From NCBI RefSeq assembly GCF_001748245.1, contig NZ_BDFO01000001.1, positions 3,871,208 through 3,935,207 on the forward strand: a stretch of DNA of 64,000 nucleotides. Direction: 5' to 3'. Positions 44,121 to 53,365 of this stretch are shown one piece after another. The notes beneath the pieces were generated by a model, which had not been told where the DNA came from, did no database searches, and saw nothing but the letters and a program-made list of their open reading frames with translations. A program made the position numbers and the translations under genes. The DNA is from Oligoflexus tunisiensis. GTDB taxonomy: Bacteria; Bdellovibrionota_B; Oligoflexia; Oligoflexales; Oligoflexaceae. The first letter of the stretch is position 1, and each line of letters begins with the position of its first letter.

Positions 44121-44997
44121 AAGACTGGCTTTCGCCGCATTTTTAACGATGAGTGGAGCCGAACACACAACGGCTGAACCATCGAGCGCTTGGTTACGCA
44201 CGCAGGTCGGTATCGTTGAGCAAAGTCCGTATCCACTTTATAACTCCACCGAGGCCTCGGGGCAATATTATGCGCTGCTGCTTGGTTACGAAGACGAGGT
44301 CAGCCCGGGCGTGGCCTTGAAAGTACGTCTGCCGTGGATATTTGCGGAAGTAGAATTGCCAGCTGGCGCCATCATGGAAACCAACTTATGGGGGAATCCG
44401 GAGGTGTCAGCCGAGACCGACCTCGCGTGGAACGAGCGAACTCGCCTCGTTATGAGTTTAGGTCTCGCTTTCCCTCCAGGCCATGGCGGTGCCGACCTCG
44501 AGAAGGACTATCTTGAAAACAAAGCTTTGGCGATAGCCAGCGCAGGAGGTGGTTGGCGCGATCGAGAGCTGTTCGAGCGAGGACGCGTGTCGTTAACGCC
44601 AGCGATGCGTCTGGAATATCGGCCCGTGGATAATGTTGCGCTTGAAGTATTTTTCAAGGCCTCACTCATGATGCGAAGCGACAGGAGCGGATCACGCGAA
44701 AGCGATGCACAGCATACCAGGATCAACGATACGGGTTTGTATGCCGTGGGTGGTGGTCGAGCCGAGTGGAATTTTTGGAAGCAAATGTCGGGCGCTGTTG
44801 AGGTTTGGCACTCGCATGCTATGCAGCGAACGATCGAGGTGCCAGATATTGAGGCACATAGGCAACTCGTCATTCAGCCGGAAGCATTCATGAAGATCTC
44901 CCATTACTCCATTGGTGCTTCCATGACCTTGCCAGTGGGAAGGCCGCTCGGCGGCTCTGTGGTGACAGGAGCAGTTGAACTCACTGTTTTGCTTTGA
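44110..44997 (+). CDS. Exported protein, probable outer-membrane barrel partner of the cytochrome
   Basis: The product has 295 residues from the ATG at 44110, overlapping the cytochrome stop by 11 bp. The signal peptide (FAAFLTMSGAEHTTA) is followed by alternating beta strands (YYALLLGYEDEV, ALKVRLPWIF, TRLVMSLGLAFPPGH, MRLEYRPVDNVALEVFFKASL) and a terminal hydrophobic strand (VVTGAVELTVLL) as in porin-like barrels. No family is firmly recognised. With the adjacent cytochrome it could form an extracellular electron or metal transfer pair. Confidence 0.6.
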   Translation: MRFERLAFAAFLTMSGAEHTTAEPSSAWLRTQVGIVEQSPYPLYNSTEASGQYYALLLGYEDEVSPGVALKVRLPWIFAEVELPAGAIMETNLWGNPEVSAETDLAWNERTRLVMSLGLAFPPGHGGADLEKDYLENKALAIASAGGGWRDRELFERGRVSLTPAMRLEYRPVDNVALEVFFKASLMMRSDRSGSRESDAQHTRINDTGLYAVGGGRAEWNFWKQMSGAVEVWHSHAMQRTIEVPDIEAHRQLVIQPEAFMKISHYSIGASMTLPVGRPLGGSVVTGAVELTVLL

Positions 44998-45087
44998 TTC
45001 CCAGCTCCGTCATTGAGCTTTGACCCGCTGCTCTAACTTCGATCCCATGAGCAGGCCCTCCCTGGGCCCCAGGATGATAAAGACTAT

Positions 45088-45462
45088 TTAACCAGCAGGA
45101 ACCAGGAGCGAGAGCTTTGCGGCTTTGCCTTCCGCAAAAAGGAAGTAATTCGTGCTCAGGGTGAACTGAACGGTCACATACAGGGCCAGTTCATCCCGAT
45201 CGGAGGCCCACGCCTTGGCAACAAAGGCCGGAGATTCGACCTGCGGGATAGACCCCTTCTGGATGCCTTCCGCAAAGGCCTTCACCACGTCGGGAAAGGG
45301 CTTGCTGGCCGGATAGCTCTTATGAACGATTTGAACGATGGTATCCGTCAAAGCAGGGTTGACGGCGGCAGCCATGAGGGGCCTCGTCAGGCTGAGGCTG
45401 CCCGCACCGAGAACCGAAAGGCCTTTCAAAAAATTGCGTCGGGATTCCTGGAATTTCAACAT
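45088..45462 (-). CDS. Small Tat-signal protein, lipoxygenase partner 2
   Basis: The 124-residue protein has a canonical twin-arginine signal, SRRNFLKGLSVLGAGSLSL. The mature domain (IVQIVHKSYPASK, ELALYVTVQFTLSTNYF) is homologous to the small protein next to lipoxygenase 1. It starts 15 bp after the lipoxygenase 2 stop, the same spacing as in the first module, and GAGGAG precedes the ATG. An export escort or subunit role is inferred from this repeated linkage. Confidence 0.82.
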   Translation of the reverse strand: MLKFQESRRNFLKGLSVLGAGSLSLTRPLMAAAVNPALTDTIVQIVHKSYPASKPFPDVVKAFAEGIQKGSIPQVESPAFVAKAWASDRDELALYVTVQFTLSTNYFLFAEGKAAKLSLLVPAG

Positions 45463-45477
45463 ACTGGACTCCTCGTC

Positions 45478-47238
45478 TTAAATATTGATGCTGTTGGGGA
45501 TGTTCGAAGGAAGCAGATGCGTATAGGGCTTCCGACGCTGCTTGTTCCGCTGTTTGATCGTGTCTTCAACCTTGCGCAGTTGACTCTGAAACCGCAGAAT
45601 GTCATCCAGAATCCAAAGATCCTTGAAGGCGCCGAGATGATATTTTCCGAGCTGCGTGTAATAGGTTGACCCCAGCATGGACATGATATGGACCTGCTTG
45701 ATGGCTCGATCGACCGGTGGAAGGAAATCCACCAGATCCTCCTTCGTCAGGTCAAAGCGTGTCGGAGCATCGGCATAGCCGGCTCCCGGCTGCACCGACA
45801 CCAGGGAGGCATCGAGCTGCGGGAAGTTCACAGCAGCATGTTGCGCGGAGGCCGTAAAGATGATCATGGTAAGGGTGTCGACCAATTCAGCCCGATCCAA
45901 AATCTGGCCGTCCGTGCCGAAACCTTGAATACGTCCCGCTTCCACAACTTCCTGCGCCCAGGCCTGCAGCTCCTCATCGGTGGCCACATCGCTATCATTC
46001 TTATAATACGCGCGGACATAGGCCTCAGCCCAGGCTTTGATAGCATCCCAAACCAAAAGGGCATCATCGCGATAAGGATAATGCTTGAGGGCCGAACCCG
46101 GTTCGACCCCGCGGCGTTCGAGAGCCTTGGGCAGATAGCCGTCCTTGAAGCTCGCCGCATTCCGAAGGGCTCGCAGCATCGCATAGCCGGAGGGTATGGT
46201 CCCGGCCAGGAGCTGGGCGACATCGCCATCCGGAGACAGCAGCCTGCGGGTGGCGATCGCGTTGATGGGAATCGTTCCTTCGAAATGCGGCACCAGCAGA
46301 CAATGAATCGGATGGATCCTGGGGAGCTGACGATAGGTCGCGACGATGATAGGCTCAATCAGGAGATGAGTCATACCAAGATGGGAAACGAATTCATGGT
46401 AGTTACCGTCCGCGCTCTTGCAAACCAGTTTCGCAGCGGTCCAGGACCATGTGGCGCTTGGCGTGAAGATGGGATAGACGCTCGGATCCTGCCCGGTCTG
46501 TATCGCGATCACATGCAGTTCATCGGTTTCGGGATGCACGGCAAAGAGAATGATCGGGGCATAGACGAGCTTCGCCCCATAGGGATGAGTTCCCGGTTCA
46601 AGCGAACTCAGCGCTTCGTAGTCGATGATGAAGAGGCGTCCTGCAGCCAGGGCCTGGTCCAACGTATCTGTGGCAAAACCGGGGACAGCTTGCAGATGAT
46701 GGTCGCTGACCGGAAATTTCTGAAGATCGAGTTCCTTGACTCTCTCGATCAGAAGAGGGTTCATGCCACTCAGGAAATACTCGGTGAAATCCCGATCATC
46801 GAACAGCGTCGATGAACTCTTGGGAATATCGATCTTTTTGAAATAGTCATAATACTCTTCAAAGCTCTGGGGCCGGATCTGATTGGTGACAACGCCGAGA
46901 CTGGGTTGACAATAGTTGAGGAACGAAACCAGATCACCATCAATAAGCATCTTCGCAATTTCGATGGGATTCTTGTGAGGCAGTTCCTTCTCAAAGACAT
47001 AAGGCTTGTCTTTCAGGATGGCTTCCAGATTGCGGCGGTTCTTATAGGCGATCGCCACCAGTTTGAGCTTCCACTCCGCACCGGCCACGGCCTCATCGGG
47101 CACGGTTTCCGAGATAGGCATCTGATCGATCGTGGTGTAATTGAATCGAAATTTCTCGCGGGCCTCGTCCAGTTGTTTCCTGCGCTCATCAGGATCCCTG
47201 TCATCTCGTGCAAGTCGCGGAGTTTCAAAAATTGCCAT
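45478..47238 (-). CDS. Lipoxygenase 2
   Basis: The 586-residue protein is a paralogue of lipoxygenase 1 with the same domain and no signal peptide. The iron ligands are His286 and His291 (SHLGMTH), His467 and Asn471 (QHAAVNF) and the C-terminal Ile586 (NSINI). The N-terminal 60 residues differ most between the copies. It is divergent from a GDSL lipase across a 223-bp gap. Specificity cannot be read from sequence. Confidence 0.93.
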   Translation of the reverse strand: MAIFETPRLARDDRDPDERRKQLDEAREKFRFNYTTIDQMPISETVPDEAVAGAEWKLKLVAIAYKNRRNLEAILKDKPYVFEKELPHKNPIEIAKMLIDGDLVSFLNYCQPSLGVVTNQIRPQSFEEYYDYFKKIDIPKSSSTLFDDRDFTEYFLSGMNPLLIERVKELDLQKFPVSDHHLQAVPGFATDTLDQALAAGRLFIIDYEALSSLEPGTHPYGAKLVYAPIILFAVHPETDELHVIAIQTGQDPSVYPIFTPSATWSWTAAKLVCKSADGNYHEFVSHLGMTHLLIEPIIVATYRQLPRIHPIHCLLVPHFEGTIPINAIATRRLLSPDGDVAQLLAGTIPSGYAMLRALRNAASFKDGYLPKALERRGVEPGSALKHYPYRDDALLVWDAIKAWAEAYVRAYYKNDSDVATDEELQAWAQEVVEAGRIQGFGTDGQILDRAELVDTLTMIIFTASAQHAAVNFPQLDASLVSVQPGAGYADAPTRFDLTKEDLVDFLPPVDRAIKQVHIMSMLGSTYYTQLGKYHLGAFKDLWILDDILRFQSQLRKVEDTIKQRNKQRRKPYTHLLPSNIPNSINI

Positions 47239-47461
47239 CTCACCTTCGTCCTTATCCTGGGTGGAGTTTGATACAGCGTGATACGTGGCTTCCAGCTTTA
47301 TGTCAATTGGATGTGCTAAAAATTAGTTATGATACTTTTGACGTGAAGCCAGGTCAGGGATATCATTACGATCGGAGCACGAATAAAATGATCCTGGTTA
47401 CTTGAAAAAAAATGCACGGAAGGTGTGCAGGAACCCGCAAACGCAAGAGGGATCAACCATA

Positions 47462-48478
47462 ATGAAAGCTCTGACGTACCTCCTCGCCCCTCTCATGTTT
47501 CTGCTGGGCTGCACGACCTCAGCTCAGGAGAAGGAGCTTGAATCCGCCCTCTTGCAAATGGTCAGACCCCATCAGGAATCCTGGCTGAAAGGAACCGTGA
47601 GCACTCCGGACGAAGCCGCCATCAACCGCATCGTGGTCTTCGGTGATAGCCTTTCCGATATCGGCCGCTTGCGGAAACGCACGCTCTTTGTCTATCCGCC
47701 CGAAGTTTATTGGCGGTCGCGCGCCAGCAACGGACCGATCTGGATCGATTATGTGAGCCAGGCCCTTGGTTGGAAAACCACGAACTATGCGGTCGCCGGT
47801 GCTGCAACTGAGGCGCCCTGGCTGAAGAGTCTGTTCATACCTTCGCTCCAGGACCAGGTGGGAAGTTTTCAGGATGATGCCGGCAAGGCCATGCAGCGCC
47901 ATGTCCTGGCTGTGATCTGGATCGGGCCGAATAACTATCTTGCGGATCCGGATGCCGGCGATGTCAGCCAAACCCTGAAGGATATGGAAATCGCCATACG
48001 CCAGCTCCTTCAGAGTGGAATCAAGCACTTCATGATCGGCACCATGCCGGAACTCAGCGGTCTGCCCGCCTATAGACATCCATCGGCCGCGGCTCATGAC
48101 CGCAAACTCGGAGATTATACCCGGGCGCATAACCGAGCTTTGAAGGACCTGATCCAGAAACTGGAGCAGGAGCGTCCCGACGAACGATTCGCGTTTTTTC
48201 AGGCCTATGACATCAATCGGGCCACGCTCCAGCGTCCGGCCGAATTTGGTTTCCGCAACATCACACATGCCTGCTACAACGGCGATTACCTGGGGCGCTT
48301 TCCAGGCCAGCCAGGATTCTGTCAGCAGCCTTCTGCCTACAAATTCTGGGATCAGGTTCATCCGACCAGCAAAATGCATTGCTACTACGCGGCCCAGTTC
48401 CTCACCGATTTGGATGATCATAAATATGTGAAGAACACGGAAACAAGCGAAGCGCTCACCCGATGCCGCAAACTCTGA
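47462..48478 (+). CDS. SGNH/GDSL lipase lipoprotein
   Basis: The product has 338 residues from the ATG at 47462. The signal ends in FLLGC, a lipobox. Block I is VFGDSLSDIGRL (Ser63), a WIGPNNY block supplies the oxyanion Asn, and DQVHPTSKMH provides the Asp-His pair. This is the thermolabile-haemolysin/phospholipase-like branch. It probably cleaves fatty acids from lipids. Its divergence from lipoxygenase 2 suggests it may supply that enzyme with substrate. That link is inference. Confidence 0.88.
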   Translation: MKALTYLLAPLMFLLGCTTSAQEKELESALLQMVRPHQESWLKGTVSTPDEAAINRIVVFGDSLSDIGRLRKRTLFVYPPEVYWRSRASNGPIWIDYVSQALGWKTTNYAVAGAATEAPWLKSLFIPSLQDQVGSFQDDAGKAMQRHVLAVIWIGPNNYLADPDAGDVSQTLKDMEIAIRQLLQSGIKHFMIGTMPELSGLPAYRHPSAAAHDRKLGDYTRAHNRALKDLIQKLEQERPDERFAFFQAYDINRATLQRPAEFGFRNITHACYNGDYLGRFPGQPGFCQQPSAYKFWDQVHPTSKMHCYYAAQFLTDLDDHKYVKNTETSEALTRCRKL

Positions 48479-48602
48479 AGTTGCGGCGGATCAATCCCTA
48501 AGAACTCTCAATCGAATGGAATAACTCTCACTTGACCCACAGTGTGCATTCTGCGTTATAGTTCGGGCAACTGGAACGCAAAGCATATGAGGAGGTCTGG
48601 GC

Positions 48603-49763
48603 ATGAAGTCTTTCGTGTGTGTCGGTGCTTTTGTTTTGAGTGGGAGTGTTTTCGCTGCCACCCTAATCGATAAAGACAGTCCCAATCGAATACCAAATCA
48701 GTACATCATCAAACTTAAAAGCGATAGCGATCGCCATGAATTTACCGCCAAACAATTCGTCCGGCAGGAAGCGCAGCGTTTAAGTCAAACGTATGGCGTG
48801 TCGGTGATGCGGCAGTATTCCAAAGTTATGGAAGGTTTTGCCATCAAGGCGAATGATGAGCAGCTGGCAGCGCTCATGCAGGATCCTGCGATCGAACGCA
48901 TTGAAGCCAACAAAACCATGCGGACGCACGCTGTGCAGGCCTCGGCCACCTGGGGTATCGATCGCGTCGATTCCCGCGAAGGAACGGATGGCGTTTATAC
49001 TTACAGTGCGACCGGTAAAGGCATTCACGCTTATGTCATCGACACGGGCATTCGCGCCACCCACACAGAATTCACAGGTCGCGTTGGGGAAGGTTTTTCC
49101 GCCCTCGATGATGGGCGCGGAGCTGAAGATTGCCATGGACACGGTACACATGTATCCGCGACGGTCGCAGGCACCGCGTATGGTGTCGCGAAGGATGTGA
49201 CCATTCACGGCGTGCGTGTGATGGATTGCACCGGCAACGGAGATGATGCCGGTGTGATCGCCGGGATTGAATGGGTGGCGGAGAATGCCATCAGGCCCGC
49301 TGTGGCCAACATGAGTCTGGGCGGTGATGTGTCGGTATCCGTGGATGATGCGGTGAAAGCGGCCGTGAATTCGGGCGTTGTGTTTGTGGCGGCAGCCGGC
49401 AATGAATTCCGTGATGCCTGCCTGGTTTCGCCCGCTCATGTTCCGGAAGCGATCACCGTGGGTGCCACCAACAAATCCAGCTGGCGTGCGCTTTATTCAA
49501 ACTTTGGCCCATGCGTGGATATCTTTGCCCCGGGAACGAACATCACCAGCGCCTGGAATCGAAACGATACGGCCACCAGCACGATCAGTGGAACCTCGAT
49601 GGCGGCACCACATGTCACCGGCGTGATCGCTCTTTATCTGGAGAAAAATCCCAGCGCGACTCCCGCGGAAGTCGATGCCCTGATGAAGGAGAATGCGACG
49701 CCGGATATTATCATTTGGCCAGGAGCGGGTTCGCCGAACCTGATGATCTACACCAATCCTTGA
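48603..49763 (+). CDS. Proteinase K-like subtilisin (S8), secreted
   Basis: The 386-residue protein has a Sec signal (FVLSGSVFA), an I9 propeptide (about 32-106, RIPNQYIIKLK to IERIEANKTM) and the catalytic triad Asp147 (IDTGIRATH), His180 (GHGTHVSAT) and Ser332 (GTSMAAPHVTG). Four cysteines in the catalytic domain fit the disulphides of proteinase K relatives. GGAGG precedes the ATG. The HVSAT in place of the usual HVAGT is a small deviation. It is not anchored, so it should be released. Confidence 0.93.
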   Translation: MKSFVCVGAFVLSGSVFAATLIDKDSPNRIPNQYIIKLKSDSDRHEFTAKQFVRQEAQRLSQTYGVSVMRQYSKVMEGFAIKANDEQLAALMQDPAIERIEANKTMRTHAVQASATWGIDRVDSREGTDGVYTYSATGKGIHAYVIDTGIRATHTEFTGRVGEGFSALDDGRGAEDCHGHGTHVSATVAGTAYGVAKDVTIHGVRVMDCTGNGDDAGVIAGIEWVAENAIRPAVANMSLGGDVSVSVDDAVKAAVNSGVVFVAAAGNEFRDACLVSPAHVPEAITVGATNKSSWRALYSNFGPCVDIFAPGTNITSAWNRNDTATSTISGTSMAAPHVTGVIALYLEKNPSATPAEVDALMKENATPDIIIWPGAGSPNLMIYTNP

Positions 49764-49820
49764 AATAGCAGGCCGGCTTTGCGGCGAGAGTCGTGAGCTG
49801 GCCTACAGGAGTCCCGGTGC

Positions 49821-49948
49821 TTCAGCTGCGGCAGGCGCAGGAGCGTCGACCCTTCAGCTGCGGCAGGCCCAGAAGCCTCGACACCTCAGCTGCGGCAGGT
49901 GCAGGAGCGTCGACCCTTCAGCTACGGCAGGTCCAGAAGCCTCGACAC
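49821..49948. repeat. 32-bp tandem repeat, four units
   Basis: Four head-to-tail 32-bp units start at 49821, 49853, 49885 and 49917. Units 1 and 3 end GAGCGTCGACCC and units 2 and 4 end AAGCCTCGACAC, so the higher-order period is 64 bp. A decayed fifth copy runs into the stop of the LRR gene at 49950. Because 32 is not a multiple of three, no reading frame is preserved. Each unit contains CAGCTGCGGCAGG, which can form a small hairpin. Confidence 0.85.
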
Positions 49949-49949
49949 A

Positions 49950-50903
49950 TCAACTGTTGCAGGCTTCATCCAGGGCAGCCGGCACGTCCGCGCCGCGCGG
50001 GCACTCGGTTTGTACCAATGGATTGCCATGAGCCGCCAGCCCTTCCAGATTCTTGAGCTGACGCAGAGGTTTGAGGCTGGTGATGCGATTGCCTTGCAGA
50101 TAAAGTTCACGCAGCTGTTCAAGCCCACTGAGGGCTTCGATGGATTCGATCTGATTGTTGGCGAGCGAGAGATACCAAAGGGCTTTCAGATTCCGCAGGG
50201 GGCTGAGATCGGTGATGTCGTTTTCGGAGGCATCCAGCCATTCGAGTTTGCTGTGATCCTGTAGAGCCTTGATCGCCGTCAGCCGGGTGTGGCCGAGATC
50301 CAGTACCCGCAACTCGCGCAGATCGGCGAGCGCCGCGAGGGTCTGCAGGGCCGTGCTGCTGAGATAAAGTTCACGCAGACCTTTGACGTGACGCAGTGCC
50401 CCGATGTGTTCCAGTTTCGCATTGCCACCGAGATCGAGGACCCGCAGCTGATCCAGAGCACTGAGCGGCGTGAGATCCTGCAGTTTGTTATCGTTGAGCT
50501 GCAGCGTGTCGAGCTGATTCATGCGGGCCAGGGGTCCGAGGTCTTCGATCTGATTGTTGCCGAGGCGCAGCACGCGCAGCTGCGTCAGGCCAGCGAGAGC
50601 GGTGACGTCGCTGATTTCAAAACCCGTCAGGTCCAGCTGGTCGAGCTTTTGCAGCTGAATCCAGGCCTCATCGCAGTCCTCGACGGCGATTTCCTGTTTG
50701 AGTTGTTGCATGGTCTGCCGCATGGCGGCCGGCGCCGCCGGGTTTTTGCAGATATCCACAAAACTGATATAGGAACGCGCACTGAAACGCGGGGGCGCGG
50801 CGTCCGTGACTTCCGTGGCCACGCCCGGTACGGCCGGCTGAGTCGTGGTCTGACAGGCAAAAACCACGGTGACGAATCCCAGCAAGCTCCAAAACTGCCT
50901 CAT
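49950..50903 (-). CDS. Leucine-rich repeat lipoprotein
   Basis: The product has 317 residues from the ATG at 50903, with GAGG 8 nt upstream. The signal ends in VTVVFAC. About nine LRRs of 22 residues (for example LRVLRLGNNQIEDLGPL) lie at about 100-300, of the SDS22/internalin type. A helical cap precedes them and a Cys-containing cap ends the protein. Such proteins bind other proteins at the surface. No partner is evident. Confidence 0.88.
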   Translation of the reverse strand: MRQFWSLLGFVTVVFACQTTTQPAVPGVATEVTDAAPPRFSARSYISFVDICKNPAAPAAMRQTMQQLKQEIAVEDCDEAWIQLQKLDQLDLTGFEISDVTALAGLTQLRVLRLGNNQIEDLGPLARMNQLDTLQLNDNKLQDLTPLSALDQLRVLDLGGNAKLEHIGALRHVKGLRELYLSSTALQTLAALADLRELRVLDLGHTRLTAIKALQDHSKLEWLDASENDITDLSPLRNLKALWYLSLANNQIESIEALSGLEQLRELYLQGNRITSLKPLRQLKNLEGLAAHGNPLVQTECPRGADVPAALDEACNS

Positions 50904-51007
50904 GAGCGACGCCTCGTCCAGAATTGATAGAGTTTCATCATTATGACAAAATTCGATACATTCTGGCAAGCCGATCCAGGGCTGCCGCGCGGCAGTCGCT
51001 CCTGAAC

Positions 51008-51388
51008 TCAGGCCATTTTGGGGAAATAGTTGGTCATCACAGCCGCGATTTCCAGGACTTTCTCCATCTGCACCGGTTTATGAATCTTGACAATCGAGTC
51101 CGTGGCAAAGGCCTCGCTGCTGTCGTTGACCTCGGCGCTCAGAAGGATGATCGGAGTTTTATGATTGGGCCCCTGCCCTGCCCGGATCCGCCGAATGACC
51201 TCGTGCCCCATCATGCCGGGAATATTCATATCCATGTTGATGAAGTCATAGGCGTTCGTTTCCAGCTCCTGATAGGCCCGATCCCCGTTGGCCACGATCG
51301 TGCAAATGGAATCATCAAAAAAAGCCACGAATTCTTCTGCCAGCATGGTGGCCAGGTCTTCATCATCTTCGCAGATCAGAATATTCAC
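51008..51388 (-). CDS. Stand-alone response regulator receiver (CheY-like)
   Basis: The product is 126 residues from a GTG at 51388, which has GAGGAG 8 nt upstream and starts directly with NILICEDDED, as receivers do. The ATG at 51403 is an alternative. Acidic pocket Glu7-Asp9, phospho-acceptor Asp53 (NMDMNIPGMMG), Ser84 and Lys104 (KIHKPV) are all present. There is no output domain. Confidence 0.9.
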   Translation of the reverse strand: MNILICEDDEDLATMLAEEFVAFFDDSICTIVANGDRAYQELETNAYDFINMDMNIPGMMGHEVIRRIRAGQGPNHKTPIILLSAEVNDSSEAFATDSIVKIHKPVQMEKVLEIAAVMTNYFPKMA

Positions 51389-51457
51389 AGCCGGTCTCCT
51401 CATATGGTTTTCAGCTTGCCCCAGGTCGTCCCTGGGATGCCATGCGCAGACGGGCGT

Positions 51458-51835
51458 TCACTCAATCGTCGCTTCCAGGGACTCCATTGGTCCCGGCCCG
51501 CGTGTCGTTTCCTGAGCCACATGAAAAATATACCGGCCTTCGTCCAGATCCCGCACCTTGAGATTCGGTGTGGTGATCGACGCCTTGCCCAGAACAACAT
51601 GAGGCGCGGCAACCGCAGCCCATTGCATATGATATTTCCGGGCGCCAGAGATGGCGTCCCAGCTCAGGGAAACCGTTTGCCCCTGAACCTTGGCCTGAAA
51701 ATTGGTGGGTTTGATCGGAGGCCTCTCCACAAGGGATGCTTCTTCCGGGGCTGATTCCGACTTGGTGTCCAGCGTCGGGCCTTTGGCCGAGAAGCAGCCG
51801 GACATCGCGAGGCAGACGAAAAGCAGACGGGGCAT
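51458..51835 (-). CDS. Small lipoprotein with a fibronectin III-like domain
   Basis: The product has 125 residues from the ATG at 51835, with GGAG 7 nt upstream. The signal ends in CLAMSGC. The mature part (PTNFQAKVQGQTVSLSWDAI, then GRYIFHVAQET) has the strand order and WDxI/xYxxHV pattern of FN3 domains. A binding role at the envelope is likely; the partner is unknown. Confidence 0.7.
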   Translation of the reverse strand: MPRLLFVCLAMSGCFSAKGPTLDTKSESAPEEASLVERPPIKPTNFQAKVQGQTVSLSWDAISGARKYHMQWAAVAAPHVVLGKASITTPNLKVRDLDEGRYIFHVAQETTRGPGPMESLEATIE

Positions 51836-51951
51836 GACAATCTCCGTTTCTTTTACAGATCGGGGGCGGAATCTTCGTACTATCATAAACAGCTGCCGGA
51901 AATTCAGTCAACTTGCGGAAAAGGCCGGTGCGCGAATTTCGCAAGAAGGAC

Positions 51952-53364
51952 TCAACCCACCCGCGAAAACACCGGCATCGACCTGGCTCCCGTGACAAGG
52001 CCGGTGTACCAGACGGATTTCACCTGAGGAAAATCCGGAATAGGTTGCTGGAGCGTTCGCAGATGCTGCCAGGTCCTGGCCGTCGCATCCTGCTGCAAAA
52101 CCGGGGGCAGCTCGCAGGTCACCACCACACTGAAAAATCCATGCTGCCACGCGCTGTTTTCTTCTCGCAGGACCTTGGTATATTGTTCGAGGCGCGAACT
52201 GAGCACCACCGTTTCACCGGAAATTTCAAATTCCCGCTTGTGCGCCTCATCCCCGTAGGTGGCCAGATGCACATCACCAAAGGCCATGCCGGCTCCCAGA
52301 CCCAGCCCCTCCTGAGGCAGGCGCGGAAACTGCCGCAGCAGCGCGATAAACGACTTTTCAATCTCAAAGAAAGCGGTGAGCGCATGCATATACAATTCAT
52401 TCTTACGGCGCGTCTCCGCCTGAGTCAGGGCATCCTTCAGATCGGGAATGTCACTGAGATCCGGCAGATCCATAACCCCAAAGGATATCAAATGCCCGTC
52501 GCCCATCGACTTATGCACATGCCCGCCCAGCGCATGCACCACCCGCCCGACGAGTCCATAGTAAAGCCGCAGGAATTCATTCAACTCTCCAGGCCCGAGG
52601 TCGCGCATCAGGCGGGAAAACCCGCGAATATCGAGGCTGAGAATCAGCCCCTGTGAATGCCGGTCCCGTAAAAGATCATAGCGATTTTCATAGAGGGCCG
52701 AGGCCACATACTGCCCAAGGAAAGGCGTCACCCGACGCTTTAAATCATGTTCCGCCTGGGCGAGACGCCGCTGGGTGCGATGAATTTTACGAGCGAGAAA
52801 AAATGTGACGGGCATCATGACGAGCATGTCGTTGAAAAAAAGCTGAAGGAGGACCGTGTTCCCGCTTTGCCAAAGAATGCCTATGACCGGCAGGGCAAAG
52901 CACACGAAAAATCCAGCCATCAACTGCAGCAGGAGGGGAATCGGCGGACTCAGGACGAGCAGCGTAATGACCATGATGAAGATGTTGGGCCCGTGCACAA
53001 AACCATAAAGACCGGAGTGACCATCGGCCATCAAAGGCCAGACATGGATCATGCAGGCCACCATGAAGATTCCGGGAAAGGCCAGCATGCCGAGTCGCGC
53101 GGTCAGGCGATCACTCAGGAGGCGGCGATGGCTGATCCAGGCCAGGAGAAAGTATGGCAGCGTGTTCAGCAGCAGGCGTGGCCAGACGTTCCCCCACAGC
53201 GTCAGCTCCGGTTTAAACGTCCGAATGAACTCGAAACTGGTCAAACCATAAAATCCAAAAGCCAAACCAAACACCAAAGCCAGCACAGCCTGGCGCCGGT
53301 TGACTTCCCGCACGAGGCGGGCGTCCGGATCAAGCTGATGAGCTGGATTGGGTGTCGATTCCAA
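51952..53364 (-). CDS. Membrane class III nucleotidyl cyclase
   Basis: The 470-residue protein has about five to six TM helices (about 25-190) and then a class III cyclase domain. LSLDIRGFSRLM holds the first metal Asp, and SMGDGHLISFG holds the second. It should make cAMP or cGMP; the base-specifying residues are not clear. It starts 1 bp after the stop of the hexapeptide gene, in a three-gene operon, so its output may be tied to that transferase. Confidence 0.85.
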   Translation of the reverse strand: MESTPNPAHQLDPDARLVREVNRRQAVLALVFGLAFGFYGLTSFEFIRTFKPELTLWGNVWPRLLLNTLPYFLLAWISHRRLLSDRLTARLGMLAFPGIFMVACMIHVWPLMADGHSGLYGFVHGPNIFIMVITLLVLSPPIPLLLQLMAGFFVCFALPVIGILWQSGNTVLLQLFFNDMLVMMPVTFFLARKIHRTQRRLAQAEHDLKRRVTPFLGQYVASALYENRYDLLRDRHSQGLILSLDIRGFSRLMRDLGPGELNEFLRLYYGLVGRVVHALGGHVHKSMGDGHLISFGVMDLPDLSDIPDLKDALTQAETRRKNELYMHALTAFFEIEKSFIALLRQFPRLPQEGLGLGAGMAFGDVHLATYGDEAHKREFEISGETVVLSSRLEQYTKVLREENSAWQHGFFSVVVTCELPPVLQQDATARTWQHLRTLQQPIPDFPQVKSVWYTGLVTGARSMPVFSRVG

Positions 53365-53365
53365 T

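Noticed and set aside
49821..49948. Repeat array as a CRISPR
   Set aside because: The units are directly adjacent with no spacers, and no cas genes are near.
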